From positions 56,302,603-56,366,602 of the forward strand of contig OX328124.1 of NCBI GenBank assembly GCA_946811695.1: a stretch of 64,000 bases of DNA, read 5' to 3'. This DNA is from Gonocerus acuteangulatus. Its lineage: Eukaryota > Arthropoda > Insecta > Hemiptera > Coreidae. The notes beneath the pieces were generated by a model that saw only the letters and a list, made by a program, of their open reading frames with translations, was not told the origin of the DNA and did no database searches. The translations under genes and the position numbers were made by a program. Of the stretch, positions 9,720-21,943 are shown in pieces (position 1 is the first letter of the stretch; every line of letters begins with the position of its first letter).

Positions 9720-11920
9720 AAAAAAAAACACTTGACTTTTCTAAATGCAAGTTAGTTTCTGATTATCTGAAAATAAAAACATCTGACTCGTAAGACCTGC
9801 ATTATTCAGAAACTGAATATTTTGCGCTCAGACATATTGATATTTTGCTGGAATCATTATTTTTTTTTGGAATCGCTCACATGAGAATACGTTTGATCAA
9901 TTATTTATTAGAAAAAACTTTACATTATTTTTATAATTTTCTTTAACATTTTAGAAACATGAAACCCTATAGAAAAATGAAATCCTAATGTGTATCATAG
10001 CAAAAAGTGACAGTGTAAATTGACAGTCCTTTTTTTTTCTCAACTTCTGGTAGTCCTTAAGGAACAGGATAGTATAAATATAAAAAGGTATCGTATACCC
10101 TTTTTTGATGCTTACTACTATACTAAGTTTACTGCTAAAATTTTATTTTTAAATATGGGAAAAGTGATTAACTTTAAATTAATGAAATTAAATTAATAGA
10201 AACTTTGAACAAAATGTTTTCTAGATTATAATAAACTTTTTTTTGTAGAAAACCTATTTAGCATCCAAATGGCAACATCTGCTTGCCACAATTTTGCAAC
10301 CATTTTTGAGATATTTTAAAAAGTATATCGAAGATTGTTCATGTCTGTTGATAACAGTTTTTTTTTTTTGAATGTCCTCTACACCAAACAAAACCAAAAT
10401 TTGTTGTTCGTCGTAATTTGGATGAATGTTACTTGTATGAATAAATTCATTGTTTATTTACTCTATATAATTAAAAAACATTCAACTGATGTCTATGAAA
10501 TGTTTTCACAAAAATTACTTTCCATCTTCCTGGCATTGTTATGCGAAATTCCTTTCTATACTCTTTTCAGATTATGCTCCTGATCATTCTGTTCTCAGCC
10601 AGTGCTACATATGAAATCTACTAAGCACTTCTATTGAACACTACTTAATAATAGTGTTCCTTGGAGAACAGGGCTTTCAAACCTCCAGTTTAATATCCTC
10701 TTTTGAATAGTCCAGTAGATTTTTTAAATTTCATTGGTTCACTCAACATTTTATTTTCAGGCTACCTCCCAACACAAACTTTCAATATTTCAACTTCAGT
10801 TTACTTTCTTTCTGGACAAGGAATTCTTTCCAGTAGATTGGAGGATTTTTTAAAAATTTTATTCAACAAATATTATCCTCTTAATTAATATTTTTTAATA
10901 AATTACTTTTTTAAGAAAAAAAAAAAAAAAAATCGTTTAGAGCTTTCTGCTCAAATTCAGGAACATAAATATGCTTTAGCTCCACCCGACAAACCTATGT
11001 AATGTACTGTATAACATGCAGTCTTCTTTTTCCTAAATGGCTTCTTTTTCGTTTAGTCATCGCTAAAGCATATTTATGGTAAAATTATGAAGCTTTGTTA
11101 TTTTTGTATAAAAGTTTGTACAAGGGATTGAAGCAGTTATCTTATGATACACAAAAACATTTTCCAGGCTACAAAACCATTGTTTTTTATATTTGTCGAG
11201 TAAAAAAATGAGCATTATCAACTTTTAGGATCTTCAACTAGTAAGTGTCTTTCCTATGAACATAAAGAATATTATACAATGGCCAATTATTTCTTTATCT
11301 TGAATGAGAAAATAAATGATCATGTTTCAGTAAATTCCAGAGAAATAGCAAATTTTTTGCTGGTTAATGTATTACCAGCAAAAAATTTTTTGAATCTAGA
11401 GTATTACTCTGAATAGATATGTCCTTTTGAAATGATTTTGTTTTTATTATATTCTTCTTATCCCTATTAAAAAAACTATTTATTTCAATTTACAATTAGT
11501 TTTTTGCAATTAGACCCCAAGCTTATCCTTAGTAGGAATCAATTTCGGTTGATAACTCTTTTCTGAGAAATCGGGATACCTTTTTTTCATGAGAAAGCGT
11601 TGTAAAAATGTACATTTTCGAAATGCTTTCTTCGGAAATTAATTCTCAATTACTTGTATAGCGATTGGAAATAAAAATAGCTTATTAGAAAGTTTGTTAC
11701 TCGTAAATTCCTCATTACTGCACAGCCCCCTTTTTTAAAGGCAATTCAAACAAGAGGGTCATTGTTGCCTATTGCATTTCTAAAAAGTAATAACTAGAAA
11801 TAATATTGCGATACCTAGAGAAAAAAAATAAACTATTATAAATAAAATATACACAATAATAATAAAAACCAAAGGAAATAAAAGTAAGGTAAAATATTTC
11901 ATGTTTTAATATTTTTATTT
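9720..11920. other. AT-rich stretch with only weak repeat traces
   Basis: A segment near 10265-10390 has wording like family R1 (ttttgagatatttt, catgtctgttgata). A poly-A run lies at 10915-10932. There is no credible gene. The open frames at 10335-10583 and 10703-10888 show no family features. Confidence 0.5.
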
Positions 11921-11927
11921 TTTCCAG

Positions 11928-12215
11928 AGATATGAAGGAGCAACACTGCTTAATGGCGGGAAATCAGTTTCCAGCTGCCTCTCTAACAGTCAGTGTTCAA
12001 CCTTGAAAATGGAAGAGTAATTGTCAGGTAAGTTTGTTAATAATTCTGTTACCGCTGTTTAATCATCCTTTTAAAATATTAATTCATTTATTTCGTGAGT
12101 GCCCCCTATAAAATATGTTTGAAAGTATATCCCGCTTTTCCAATTTCTGCTTAACAGACGAGAACAAACAAGCTGAAAAAAAGATGGCGTGTCTGAAGAA
12201 GGATCTTTTATTCAG
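11928..12215 (+). other. Two candidate orphan exons
   Basis: Candidate exon A (11928-12027) has a strong polypyrimidine/CAG acceptor and a consensus CAG|GTAAGT donor. It is open in one frame for about 29 residues (RYEGATLLNGG.. to ..TLKMEE) before a TAA seven bases from its end. Candidate exon B (12158-12215) has an AACAG acceptor and a CAG|GTGACT donor. The protein is not recognised. They could be the end of a coding gene with a spliced 3' UTR, a long non-coding RNA, or chance. The density of good splice signals within 290 bases of AT-rich DNA is the only evidence. Confidence 0.3.
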
Positions 12216-12219
12216 GTGA

Positions 12220-12980
12220 CTTGGTTAATTTTTATTGTTATTTGATAGATATTTTTATACTTACCTAACCAAATATAGCGGAGTAGCTTTAATTGTTCGA
12301 TTATTTGTTATAATAAATCTTAGATCCTAGTTTTGCCAGAAACGTTACCTCAAACAAAGAACAAAGAAAGTTTTGTTTACAATAATTCTTAACCGAACAG
12401 AAAAATGTGATTTACCTCTGGCTTGGAAATTGTACCAGTACTTGATTGCACGTGATTTTTTTTTAAAGATTTTCAAATTTTATCTTCTAAGCATGACAAT
12501 TATTGATCATTTTTTTAACTCTTGGTAGAAAAATTAGGAACTCATAAAAATAATATTTAGAAGGCTTTTAAATTTTAGAATCAAAGATGATTGATTACTT
12601 ATTCCAGAAATATGAAATATCAGTATTGCTTTTTCTATTAGCAAAATTCAAGGATATGCTTTTATTTTTCTTGTGAAACGTATGAAAGTATTTTTCTTTC
12701 TTTTCTTATATATTGGATTCCTTATAATACACAATATTTCCTGATATATTGTATCAGTATATGATATTAATATAAATATATCATACGGAAATTTATGACT
12801 TTTCTTATTTATTGCAAGAAAAGGAGAACACAGGTGATTCGGCAATATCTTCTAGGTCCTGAAAAAAACAGTTCTACTCAATTTTTCAGTCCATTGGCTC
12901 AGGCGTGAGTGATGTTTTCTTTTCCTTCAAGGGTCATCAAATTTAGTTTCATCATTTTGAATTTTGAAACAGTTGCCATG
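12220..12980. other. AT-rich stretch, nothing recognised
   Basis: No repeat pair, RNA gene or coding similarity seen. Confidence 0.5.
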
Positions 12981-12986
12981 TTTTAA

Positions 12987-12987
<1 letters not shown>

Positions 12988-13056
<69 letters not shown>
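12988..13056. repeat. (TA)n microsatellite
   Basis: Pure TA run of about 68 bases. Confidence 0.95.
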
Positions 13057-13059
<3 letters not shown>

Positions 13060-13060
<1 letters not shown>

Positions 13061-13900
13061 AGTAGTTCAAAATTTCACATTTCCTCATTAATATGTATTG
13101 GCCCATTTCCCCGTACAAAGCCTAGAATTAAATATCTCATCAATACACTTTAAATCGAAAAAAAAAACCTCAAAATGTTTGTATAATAAATAAATAAAAA
13201 CTCGCGCCGATGTAATCTTATCGCCAATGTATGTTGGAGTTAGTGGTCACGAATATACTCTACTTATATAGGAGAGTGAGGGTTATAACGTCAAGTAGCT
13301 ACTAATTCAATTTTACTAGAGTTCTCTAGACCATTGCCTTTTCCTGTTGAGAATCTTGAAGCTTAAAATCTTCTCTGCAGCATTTCGTGTTTATATATTT
13401 GTTCCAATGACATTGAAAATATTAAAGCATTAAAAAACGACATCCTGGGTTGTTTACAGTTCAATACATGAATTTAATATAATAAGGATTGGGGCACATA
13501 ATGAGGCCTTATATTCTTTCATTTTTTTGTACAAAACATTTAACGGACAACGTTTATTTACATTGCCAATATGCTAATTTCAAGAGTTAGAATGCAGGAA
13601 AATATATGGAACCGATAACTACACCTTATATTCAACAGAATCGTGTCAAAAGTGTAAGTGCGAAGGTTGTCTGTGGGGAACAAACTCTTTTAATTTTTAT
13701 TTGACTAATTTAACACTCTTCGTGAGAGTCTTGGGCTTGTTTTAGTTGTCCTTGCATTGAATCAAGCTCACGGAATTTAATTGAATGAATTCATTTTCAA
13801 CTGTTTCATTTCCCAGTACGGTGGAAACTCTTCTATTACATTACGTAATATCGTGATTTGCACGTTTTGACCAGAGATGTCGACGTTTCATGCACTATAT
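13060..13900. other. Non-coding stretch, nothing recognised
   Basis: Mixed-composition DNA without open frames, repeats or RNA genes that I can identify. Confidence 0.5.
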
Positions 13901-13901
13901 T

Positions 13902-14438
13902 TAGGCTTGCCATATTTTTTAGTGAAACCTGGACACATTAATATGGGATGGGCATACCGGGGGGGGGGGGGGTGGTATGGATTGAGTAGCCGTTCCCAGG
14001 TAATTTTTTAAAATTGTAGATGCAAAGTGGTGAGTTTTAAGCCTTCTTTTTAAGCTCCGCGAGTAATGGGAGTGGGGTATCTAGAACCCAAAATTGTTAG
14101 ACCACCCGCCTTTTAAGAATTAAAAAGGAATTTTTGCTACTCAATTTACTTAAAAAAATCGCCCAGCCAAATAGCCTAGGGGCTGGCTGCTGGCAGCGCT
14201 GTGCAAGTAGTTCCACTCGCAGAATGAATGCTTCTCACTTCTTTGACACCGTGCGCGGTAGTAAAAAATGTTGATTGTAGAAAACTAACCGATTCATAAA
14301 AGATTCTTTACTTAAAATCAATTCATTACTTTTACAACTTACAGCCGTTTCTGGGACATTGATAAAACCGGGGAGAAGGGGCACTAGAGCAAAAACCAGG
14401 ACCCCGCTCCCGGTCAAACCGGACGTATGGCAAACCTG
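13902..14438. mobile_element. MITE-like element with diverged terminal inverted repeats
   Basis: The left end (AGGCTTGCCATATT..GAAACCTGGAC) and the reverse complement of the right end (AGGTTTGCCATACG..GGTTTGACCGGG) match over about 30 bases. The flanks share ACTATA (13895-13900 and 14439-14444), a possible target duplication. It is about 540 bases long and non-coding, and contains a 14-base G run at 13959-13972. The superfamily is not assigned. Confidence 0.5.
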
Positions 14439-14517
14439 ACTATACTCGTAGATCTGGAAAACAATCTGATCTTTGAAATGTGTTTATGTATTTATTTCAA
14501 ATCACATCACTAGGATC

Positions 14518-14539
14518 GGGGGGGGGGGGGGGGGGGGGG
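14518..14539. repeat. Poly-G tract (22 G)
   Basis: An uninterrupted run of 22 G. Similar runs occur at 13959, 18430 (23 G) and 22345 (12 G). Confidence 0.95.
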
Positions 14540-14544
14540 TGTTA

Positions 14545-15585
14545 CGGAAAGGTATGGCTTAGTTCAGGCGTCGAAGGTAATTTATGTGCTGATGTTCCTC
14601 ACGTGTTGCTCAGGCAGACCTTTTATGTGCCACAGGAGTCACGACTCCGCAGTTTTCCTGTTATCCATTCTTGGTAGTATCAATTCTAGTTCTCATTCTT
14701 TTTTGACTTTAGTGATTTTCCTTGTTGTTCCTGCTGGTTTATTCTAATTCAGGATTCTAATTTAGGCGTCCTGTATTTTTAATCCGGATCCTTTCGATCA
14801 GGTTTCCTTTCCCGTTTGGAGTGACGACCTTTTGTTACGTTAGGTTCTGATACATTCTCGGTGTAATGCATCCAGTGAGTGTCTCCAGGAAAAATATTTC
14901 TCTTTGTTTTAATAAAAGTAAGTGTTATTAATTGTTCGCAGCATTCTCCTGGTTGCGCCTCATCTGGGTGTATACTTGCGGCTTAAGGTCTCAAAATAAT
15001 CTGGAATATTCTCGAAGGGGCATTACTGATAAAGAAAAATGCCTGACCACCGCGATAAATTTTATTCGCTTACTAATTTTGAAAAAAGAATGTTATTTCG
15101 GATAAACTTTAGGAAAATCCCTTTGTAATGTATATACAAAGTTAGCCTTAAATTCGAGATGTTGTTCTTGGCCTCTTCGAATAATCTGTTCACATATGCA
15201 AAATTGGTCCAGTTTTTATAATTTTCTAAATCTTTTCAGAATTGCTATAATATCATGTCCTCAATAGTTCTCATCAGAAAATGATTCCGGAAGCGTGATT
15301 GAATTAGCATATTAAGTTCAAGGAATATGGTTTAGTGATCGGATTTATTTCAAACATTGACTAAACAGACTGATGTCAACCTGGTTGGGAGAACGAGAGA
15401 GGTCGATTTAATAATATGGGTGAGAATCAGAAGAAATATCGTTCTAATTTTGGGTTTGCTGGTTGGCAAACAAAACTCTGCCTCGAGTTTGGTGAGACCT
15501 CCCCCGTCTAGGACGTTTTATGTTAAAATCAGCCTCTAAGAGAATAAGTTAAACACAGGAATTGGAACAAAGTGACGAATACAGG
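14545..15585. other. Non-coding stretch, nothing recognised
   Basis: Less AT-rich than its surroundings, but no coding similarity or paired repeat was found. Confidence 0.45.
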
Positions 15586-15589
15586 TTGA

Positions 15590-16560
15590 TTAAAAGTGTA
15601 ATCCAGGGGAAATATGCCCCAGAAACGATAATATTGTAGGAAGGAGGAAAAAATGAAACTGAACATATCTAGATGTTGCCATTACTGCAGGTCCTTGGTC
15701 TTGGCTTTCGGAGAAATTATAGACATAATATCCTGGGAGGTTTTTAGAAATTGTGAAGGATGTTTGATGTGAGGCAGATGACGAGGAAGGTAACACGGGT
15801 TAATAACTTTTCCGCATTGCTGAGGGTTTGTTCAAGAAGGAGGCTTTACCAGATTTAGAAGAGAAATAGGTTTGGATATTTTTATGGGAAGGAGGGTTAT
15901 ATCAGATTTTGATGAGCAGGAGTGGTTAGTGGTTTTGTTGTAGGATTGGATGGATGTTGCGTTTATCTGCAGTTTCTTCTGCTTGGAGGAGGGAAGTGAG
16001 GCATGAAGATATTTGGCCTTTGATCTAATGTGAGATGGGTTTGCTGAGGCTGATTGCGTGAATCATGTTTGGAGGTAGTTGTCTGTATTAGGTTCTAACG
16101 AGCTGGACTGCTTGCTGTTTTTCCTTCAGCACGGATTGTACTAACAGCTTGGTAGTACTCGCGTCCTTTGTAATTAGCAGGTAATTCTCGCCGTAATCTG
16201 CACTGGGTGCTGGTACGTCGATAGGTTTCGGGAAGTGCTGAGTGCTATTCAGTCACTTCATACAGTGTGGTGCGTGATAACAGATATTCCTGGCATTTGT
16301 GATATCAGGCCATTCCATCGGTAAGGGTTCTCCTACTGCGGCTTTTGTGTTGAGTAGATACGGTTTCTTAAATATTTCTCACCCTTTTCTAGGTCCATGA
16401 AGAAGAGAGATTGTTGGGTTCTTGAAGCAGAGCATCGAACGTTATTTATTAGGTCTTTAAAAGAGTTTGCAATGCATGGAGTGATGCAGTTTTTGAATCA
16501 TGTCCTGGTAAGATTATTCTTCTGAAACCTAATAGTACTGGATGAAATTGACTGATTGTC
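15590..16560 (-). pseudogene. Decayed LINE ORF1 (gag) of Jockey/R1-like type
   Basis: Read on the minus strand with frame changes, 16440-16330 gives SLFFMDLEKGEKYLRNRIYS. This resembles the PLF.VDL....N..IY module that precedes the zinc knuckles in gag proteins of Jockey/R1-like LINEs. Lower down (16310-16200) follows ICYHAPHCMKCLNSTQHFPK, a damaged CCHC knuckle region (C..C with HC.KC spacing). Stops and frameshifts throughout show it is dead. In living elements such a protein binds the LINE RNA. The assignment rests on motif order, and the exact clade is uncertain. Confidence 0.5.
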
Positions 16561-17460
16561 CTTTTAGCGCCACTGTTGTCTGAGCTCATTGCTATGTCAT
16601 TAAACCGGACTAGGCTAGTGAAAGACTTCTTTCCTTCGGCTCAACTCGGCTGGAATAAAACAATTATTTCTCTTAAGTAAATATTAGGAGGTTTTGGGCT
16701 TTCATTTGATCTTGCTGAGATATTTTACTCTTCGGGAACTTTTTATTCTTTCTTCTATTTAACTTTGGATCATAAAGAGACGGAAGTTTTCTATCGAAAA
16801 CGATCTCTTATTCTCAGTGGAGTCAATCCATGTCAAGTTGTCCAAAGGTGGTTGCTTGACCAATTTAGAAAAAATGATATTTTTACCACCAATTACATAT
16901 GGAATCAGTAGTTCAAAACAATTTTTTTTTAGTGTCAACCATTTGAAAATGGCAGCCATATTTGTCTCACCGCCCATGCTGATTTTTGGGTTTATAACCT
17001 CTCAAGGAAAACTCATTTTCTCAGGACTGGTAAATCATAGATTAATGGTTCAGACATCATTGTTTTCCTTATAGACTGCTCTATCTTTTATGACTTCTTT
17101 ACTATTTGAATATTTTCAAGTCCAATATCTGAAAACTGCCATTAAAAACAACTGTTTATATTTCTCAAAATGCCGTTTTTGAGGGTAATTTTTTGGCATA
17201 AGGGGATATATCAAAGTTGATTTTTGGCACGACGATAAATCTAGCTATGTAGCTTGTATTAAAACTATTCTTAACACTGATATTTGTTCCCTTATTTTTT
17301 TTTATAGATTTTTAAAGTTCACATTTTTGCAATTTTGATAACTTTAGGCTTTAATATCTCTGGTGGGGGACTTGATAAAACTCTAATATTTTTATATGCT
17401 ATGCTTCTTTGTAACATAAAACTACTGTAAAACTTTCAACTTGTATATTTGAGTACTTTC
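16560..17460. other. Non-coding stretch, nothing recognised
   Basis: The two overlapping frames at 16759-17074 lie on opposite strands and have no recognisable features. No paired repeats seen. Confidence 0.45.
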
Positions 17461-17465
17461 GTAAC

Positions 17466-17495
17466 TATGAAGGGATGGAGGAACCGCGCTAAAAA
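17466..17495 (+). repeat. Family R1 end-hairpin relic
   Basis: ATGAAGGGATGGAGGAACCG followed by CGCTAAAAAC matches the end of the 898-940 hairpin in sequence and in the CTAAAA tail. Confidence 0.5.
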
Positions 17496-18237
17496 CAAAT
17501 AATAAAACCAATAACAGTGAAAGTTTAAGATCTAAACCAGGGAAGGTCAGCTAGAGACGAGTACTGAGCCACTGATCCATGCAGACAGCATGACTGGGAG
17601 ATAAGTGATGTGGGCTGGTTTAGTATCTCCTCCTCTGCAGGGGCTCTGTATTCTGTGAAGGACCTTCAGCATTTGGAAAGATCATGGGTGTAAAATTGAT
17701 TTAATCGGGAAAAATGTGTCATAAAAACCTCAAAAATAAATTAAATAAGGTTATATGGTTCAGAAAAAATAATTGTTTTTGGATAATAACGTTTTAGTTT
17801 GCCAATTATTCGAAGTTTTAAGTTGTTAGTATTTTATACCCCCCAAATCTCGCCTAAAACAAACTTTAAGCGACGAGTTTAAAAGAGAAGATGAAAAGAT
17901 TGTATAATATTGATATAGACGACATTGTGGCTAAACTTCCATACCCTATTTTTGCTAGTGGATCTGCTTGACAGGTAAAATGTTTGTCATTTGGTGTGGA
18001 TGTTTCAGCATATAAAGCTGAATAATATACTATCAATAATAGCGTTTTTATTATCTTACATACTTGTCCCGTACACATTAAACTTACAATTATCTACAAT
18101 CTTACCTGAATACATTTTAGCACTTTCCTCCGAAGGAAAGTAGCTATTGAGGTTGCACTCATGACGGAATTTTTGAAAAATTTCTTCAAATCTTTATCGA
18201 TCCTACCTAGTAAACACCGAAAATAACCCCCGTTAAA

Positions 18238-18239
<2 letters not shown>

Positions 18240-18305
<66 letters not shown>

Positions 18306-18309
18306 ATAT
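18240..18309. repeat. Compound (TA)n(TG)n microsatellite
   Basis: About 47 bases of TA followed by TG repeats. Confidence 0.95.
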
Positions 18310-18429
18310 GTGTCTGTTAACACGATAGCGACCAGAGTTTTTGTTTTTTCTTCACGAAACGTAGTATATAGCGTTCAATTAGCAAACAGTTGAACGAGTT
18401 CGTTAACCACCAAAATCGGTCCACCGGAC

Positions 18430-18452
18430 GGGGGGGGGGGGGGGGGGGGGGG
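18430..18452. repeat. Poly-G tract (23 G)
   Basis: An uninterrupted G run inside the left arm of the inverted duplication. Confidence 0.95.
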
Positions 18453-20349
18453 TTACTCCGAACCCAAGACACTAATTTGACCATGCCAGCCGTAATATTT
18501 GTTATATTTCAACGAAACTTGGTATTCGTAGTGGTAATCTAAAGAGAAATGTGAGATGTAAAAATAAACTAAATCGGTTCATTAGAAGGGGGGGTTTACT
18601 TCGGACCCACAAAACCAATTTGCCACTACCAGTCGTGTTTTTTGTTATATTTCGACCAGGAGCGCTATCTCCCACTAGAGGGACTGTATCCTGTTCCTGC
18701 GTTAGATCAAAAGACGAAAGTATGAAGTTTTTAGTATTTATTAAGTAGTGTAGTAAACATAACTCTGGAAGCAAATTAATAATTGAACAGTTACTCATTA
18801 CAAAATTAAAAGAGAACTATTCATGTATTTATTTTATTTATGTAGGATATTTTAAGCAAATCGTTCTGGAAACCAGTCTGCACAACCCAAATTCTAAGGA
18901 ATGTGCTTAGTTATGCAGCTCCTGCGTGACGGACTTTTCTTTCTGCATTGTATCTGTTTTTACGTGGTCACAGGTACAACTATATTTGTACCTTTGACCA
19001 CAGTACTAATTTTTTTTTAAAAATTCATAAACAATGTTAAATGTAAAAGTAGAACCTTGAAAAACTTAAATATGATAAACAATAGTATATTAATTTCATT
19101 AAAATAAAATAAAATTGAATTTAGCCTTAATATTCAGGCTAAAAAAAATACCGAAGAATATTATAAAAAATAAGGAACTAAATTTTTAAAGGAGTCTGAT
19201 TAGCTCAGTATGCATACAGTGGGTATCAGAAGTATTGATGCAATTCGTTTATCTGAGAAGCTTGCAATGTACAATGCATTCCTGAATAATTTGCTTGAAG
19301 TAACCTAGATAAAAAAAAAAAATTAATAGTTTTGCTTTGTAATGAACAGCTGACTCAATGAACGGAAGAAATTGGATACAGTGCCCCTAGTGGTAGATGT
19401 AAGAACCAATGCCGGTTTGGCGGCTTAAGTCATTTTGATCATAATATGGTGTAAACCTCAACTTCTAATTTTATTTATTTTGAACAAATATCTTTATCTG
19501 TAGATACTCACGACGTATACCGAGATTCGTTGGAATACAACAGGTATTACGACCGGTATGAGCAAATTAGTAATTTGGGTCCGGAGTAAACCTCCTCTCT
19601 CTTAATGAACCGATTTAGTTCATATTTAATAGATTTTTTTTACTTTAGTTACTTAAGACGTATATCCAGTTTCGTTGCAATATAATAATAGTTCGGCCGG
19701 TATGGTCAAATTAGTAATTTGGATCCAGAGTACCCACCCCCCAGATGTACCGATTTTGCTAGTTAACGAACTCGTTCAATCCTTTGCTGGGAGAATGCTA
19801 TATAGCAAATTTTGTGTCGGAAAAAACAAGAAGTCTGGCGTGTACTTTGTTAAAAGAAATCATTTTTCGGGGTAATTTGTGGTATCTAGTCGGTAGGATT
19901 GATGAAGATTTGAAGATATTTTTCAAAAATTCATTCATGAGTGTAACCTCAATAGCTACATTCTTTCGGAAAGTTTTAAAAGAAACAATTAAGTACGGTC
20001 TTAGTATTCTTTGACGTAACTAATGATAATAAGTAGGGAACGTATGTTATTGTATTTAACATAATAATAATATTAATGTAATTGTAGATGAAATTCTCCA
20101 CGTTTTAAGTAACACTGACCAACAATGAATTTGTTTCGGGCTTAAAAATACCCAATTATTATGTTTATCCACCCCCTGAGTTCAAAAATCACCTCGAAAA
20201 TGACCAATTAGCTCTGGTTTTCAAGATACAGTAACATGTCACTTTTTACATGCTCAACTATCACTTGTTGAGAAATTTAGTTTTTGGATGTTGGTACACC
20301 TGTTAACTGACAAAACCAAACGTTGTACAGCTATTTTGAGGTTATATAC

Positions 20350-21100
20350 ATGAAGAGACTTATGAAAACATGAAAGCCCTCCTCCACTCAATCAAATATG
20401 CTGAACACAAGTGGAAAATCTATGGTGATCTAAAGGTCATCACTATACTTTTAGGAATGCAACTGGAGTATAATAAATACTGTTTTTTTTATGTATGTGG
20501 GACAGAAGGGATAAGAAATTACATTACATTCAAACAGACTGGCCTGCAAGAAATCTTGGCCCTAGTGAAAAAAAGTTGTTGCCCTGCCTCTCGTCGACCC
20601 GTAAGATATATTTCTTCTTCTTTATTACTACATATAAAACTCGGTTTGATGAAAAACTTTGTCAAAGGCATTAACAAAGAAGGAGAGGCCTTTAGATATT
20701 TGAGGGAAAAATTTTCTTTCTTAAGTGATGCAAAAGTTAAGGAAGGTGTTTTTGTTGGGCCACAAATTCGGGAGTTTGTGAAAGATCCTGCGTTTGACAG
20801 TCTTGGAGGGGAAAGAAAAGGAGCTTGGAATGCGTTCAAGGGAGTTATTAAAGGTTTTTCGGGGAACAAATGAGAAGATAACTATGTTCAGTTGGTGAGG
20901 ATACTTCTACAAAAATATCATGAACTTGGATGCAACATGTCTCTCAATATTCATTTTCTCCACTCTCATCTAGACTTTTTCCCTGCTAGTTGTGGTGCGG
21001 TGAGTGATGAACACGGAGAGATTCCATCAGGATATTTCTATAATGGAACAAAGATATCAAGGCTGTTGGGATAAATGAATGCTTGCTGATTACTGTTGGT
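20350..21100 (+). pseudogene. Decayed copy of a conserved repetitive arthropod protein (family P), copy 1
   Basis: The main open segment (20370-20873) reads HKWKIYGDLKVITILLGMQ, then LHIKLGLMKNFVKGINKEGE, then GVFVGPQIREFVKDPAFDSL. After a stop, HELGCNMSLNIHFLHSHLDF and SDEHGE follow, and in another frame IMEQRYQG and MLADYCW. I recognise this motif order from a high-copy protein family in insect genomes whose function is not established; it is probably carried by a transposable element. At least two frameshifts are visible: the 'WDRRDKKLHYIQTDWP' segment at 20500-20545 is out of frame, and SDEHGE to RYQG changes frame. Stops at 20871 and 21072 also break it. A second fragment lies at 30184-30405. 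Confidence 0.6.
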
Positions 21101-21109
21101 GCGTGTGTA

Positions 21110-21940
21110 GGGATGCTTCACAACAATTCCAAATTAATTTATAATGTTGATAAACTTATGGTTTAAAATTTACAGATTTGCCTCAATTTGTTAACGTACT
21201 AATTATTTCTGTTTTTTTTTTTTTTTAATATTTCATAGTGTTTTTACTACATATTTTCAATTTTTTAATACATATTTTCTTTTTGTAGTTAAATATATAT
21301 GTACATATTTTCAATTTTATTTTACATGAACATCCGTTCACTAATAATAATATATATGTTTATATATAGGTAAGTTAAATATCTTGTTTATTGTGTTGAA
21401 TTACGTTATTGATGCGTATAAAGTTGTGAATGATTGTGGAATAAAATGTCTTTTGAATGTACAGTTAGAAATTTCGTTATACAACTTTTATTCCCTGATT
21501 TGAGGGAACACTAGGTAATTTCCTGAAAGATAATCGTCGTTTTTTACCTGCTCAAAAGCTGTGTGATAAAATAAAAGACTCGAAAAGCAGAGATCGAGCT
21601 GAGAGAACCCTGAATTCTGCAATGCTTTGTCTATGTCGAGCTTTGGTGTAATTGAAATGTCAACTGTTCCGCTTATTGCATTCCACTCCGGTTCCTGGCT
21701 CATCTTCAGCAATGAGTTTATTCAGCATTTGTCAAATATTCATGGAATTCTATTGTATTAGCATAACTTGAATGTGTTTCATTTTAAGAAGCGAAACCCC
21801 CAAATATAGATACGTTTAAGTTATTTCTCTTTAAAAATTTTATATTAATATAGCTGAAAGGATGGGAATAAAACTACAGCTTATCGTGGCACCTAAATAT
21901 ATGTTAACGTAAGTGTTAGCCTTCGAGATGATAATCAGTA
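21110..21940. other. AT-rich stretch, nothing recognised
   Basis: It contains T-rich tracts near 21211-21230. The minus-strand frame at 21488-21712 has no family features. Confidence 0.45.
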
Positions 21941-21943
21941 GAG

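Larger units (their letters stand above)
18115..19990. repeat. Large inverted duplication of dispersed repeat (arms about 600 bases)
   Basis: Left arm 18115-18690 and right arm 19370-19990 are diverged inverted copies. Three pairs show it. 'tagctattgaggtt' at 18139 pairs with 'cctcaatagct' near 19950. 'gagttcgttaacca' pairs with 'tagttaacgaactc' near 19760. 'cccactagagggactgtatc' pairs with 'ggatacagtgcccctagtgg' at 19375. Each arm holds two related subunits of about 140 bases, each beginning at or near a poly-G or G-rich tract. The left arm is interrupted by the TA/TG microsatellite at 18240-18309. No protein is encoded. Related wording occurs in R1 at 600-640 and near 24690-24770. Confidence 0.6.

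Noticed and set aside
12648..12845. Minus-strand frame MPNHLCSPFLAINKKSHKF..
   Set aside because: Low-complexity AT-rich frame without any family motif or splice context.
16759..17074. Overlapping frames on both strands at the same place
   Set aside because: Neither has conserved motifs. Overlap on opposite strands is typical of chance frames.
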